Assembly: GCA_018500045.2 (NCBI GenBank)
Contig: JAHBAQ020000103.1
Span: forward strand, 1-22,066
From: Candidatus Shapirobacteria bacterium
GTDB lineage: Bacteria; Patescibacteriota; Microgenomatia; UBA12405
Direction: 5' to 3'
DNA: 22,066 bases
Shown here: positions 21,843 through 22,066 of the stretch, piece after piece
Position numbering within the stretch: the stretch's first letter is position 1
Layout of the letters: every line of letters begins with the position of its first letter
Position numbers and translations under genes: made by a program
The notes under the pieces: model-generated
The model's input: only the letters and a program-made list of their open reading frames with translations
The model's database searches: none
Told to the model about the DNA's origin: nothing

Positions 21843-22066
21843 ATGAAATCCAAACCTAATATATCTGTCGTTATTAATGTTCGCAACGAAGCCGAGCATT
21901 TATCTAAGTGTCTTAAATCAATTAAAGACCTGGCTGATGAAATCATTGTTGTCGATATGAAATCAACCGACAATAGTGTTACTATCGCCAAAAGTTTTGG
22001 GGCTAAAGTTTTTAGTTATCGACCAATGAAATTTGTCGAACCTGCCAGAAATTACGCTCTTTCAAA
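21843..22066 (+). CDS. GT2 family glycosyltransferase, N-terminal part (WaaE/SunS-like)
   Basis: The first 74 residues of a glycosyltransferase that runs off the right edge of the window. The opening ISVVINVRNEAEHLSKCLKS (7-26), then ADEIIVVDMKSTDNSV (31-46), AKSFGAKVF and FVEPARNYALS match the WaaE/KdtX-like GT2 subgroup. That subgroup adds sugars to lipopolysaccharide cores or other surface acceptors. Asp38 is at the nucleotide-binding position; the usual DSxSxD-type segment reads DMKSTD. The downstream DxD is not in the window. It starts 21 bases after the fusion gene and continues the same locus. Acceptor cannot be judged. Confidence 0.85.
   Translation, partial: MKSKPNISVVINVRNEAEHLSKCLKSIKDLADEIIVVDMKSTDNSVTIAKSFGAKVFSYRPMKFVEPARNYALS

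Noticed and set aside
1..22066. CRISPR arrays, tRNA or rRNA genes, insertion sequences, prophage, riboswitches
   Set aside because: No regularly spaced repeats, no T-loop-like or rRNA-like sequence, no transposase or integrase and no terminal inverted repeats were seen. Nearly all bases are in assigned genes.

Overview
The window is AT-rich bacterial DNA with very tight gene packing. No gene-free stretch reaches 300 bases; the longest gaps are about 110 bases. It most resembles a Candidate Phyla Radiation (Patescibacteria) genome, perhaps Microgenomates. That placement is an inference from gene content: a sortase-type DUF11 surface protein, C39-like peptidases, many GT-C membrane glycosyltransferases, tiny intergenic gaps and no Shine-Dalgarno motifs. 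It is not from a marker phylogeny. UGA is used as a stop (gene ending at 21821) and an RF2 gene is present, so the standard bacterial code applies. The first 19 bases are the Tn5/Nextera mosaic end, a sequencing-library remnant, so the left edge is probably a true contig end.

Layout. (a) 20-2572: the 3' end of a DHH-family phosphoesterase, a HIT-family protein, and on the minus strand the ribosome-associated GTPase BipA/TypA, whose 3' end overlaps the HIT gene. (b) 2656-6957: a compact plus-strand run of mostly envelope proteins. It holds a membrane-anchored C39-like peptidase, a lipoprotein cyclophilin, a membrane-anchored CPHC thioredoxin-like protein, an unknown single-span protein, release factor 2 (prfB) and a LytR-CpsA-Psr protein. 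(c) 7062-10313: a small membrane protein, ftsE, ftsX and a secreted coiled-coil protein with a C39-like papain-fold domain. This is the FtsEX-activated cell-wall hydrolase module in an unusual form, and it ends at a bidirectional terminator. (d) 10362-10991, minus strand: a DUF11 surface protein with a VPETG sorting signal, driven by a perfect-consensus sigma70-type promoter. (e) 11103-22066 (runs off the window): a surface-glycan or glycosylation locus. It has two pairs of a polyprenyl-phosphate-sugar-synthase-like GT2 followed by an overlapping GT-C enzyme, then a PTPS-related GT-C-like protein, an oligosaccharide flippase, a large fusion of an extracytoplasmic domain with a GT-C-like membrane domain, and the start of another GT2.

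How they may work together (inference): regions b, c and d cover envelope folding, wall-polymer attachment, septal wall cleavage and surface-protein display. Region e would make lipid-linked sugars on the cytoplasmic face, flip them, and transfer them outside the membrane.

Two features run through the window. None of the visible starts has a GGAG/GAGG/AGGA element just upstream. At several genes a TATAAT/TATACT box ends 6-7 bases before the ATG, so the predicted transcript begins at the start codon (leaderless mRNA).
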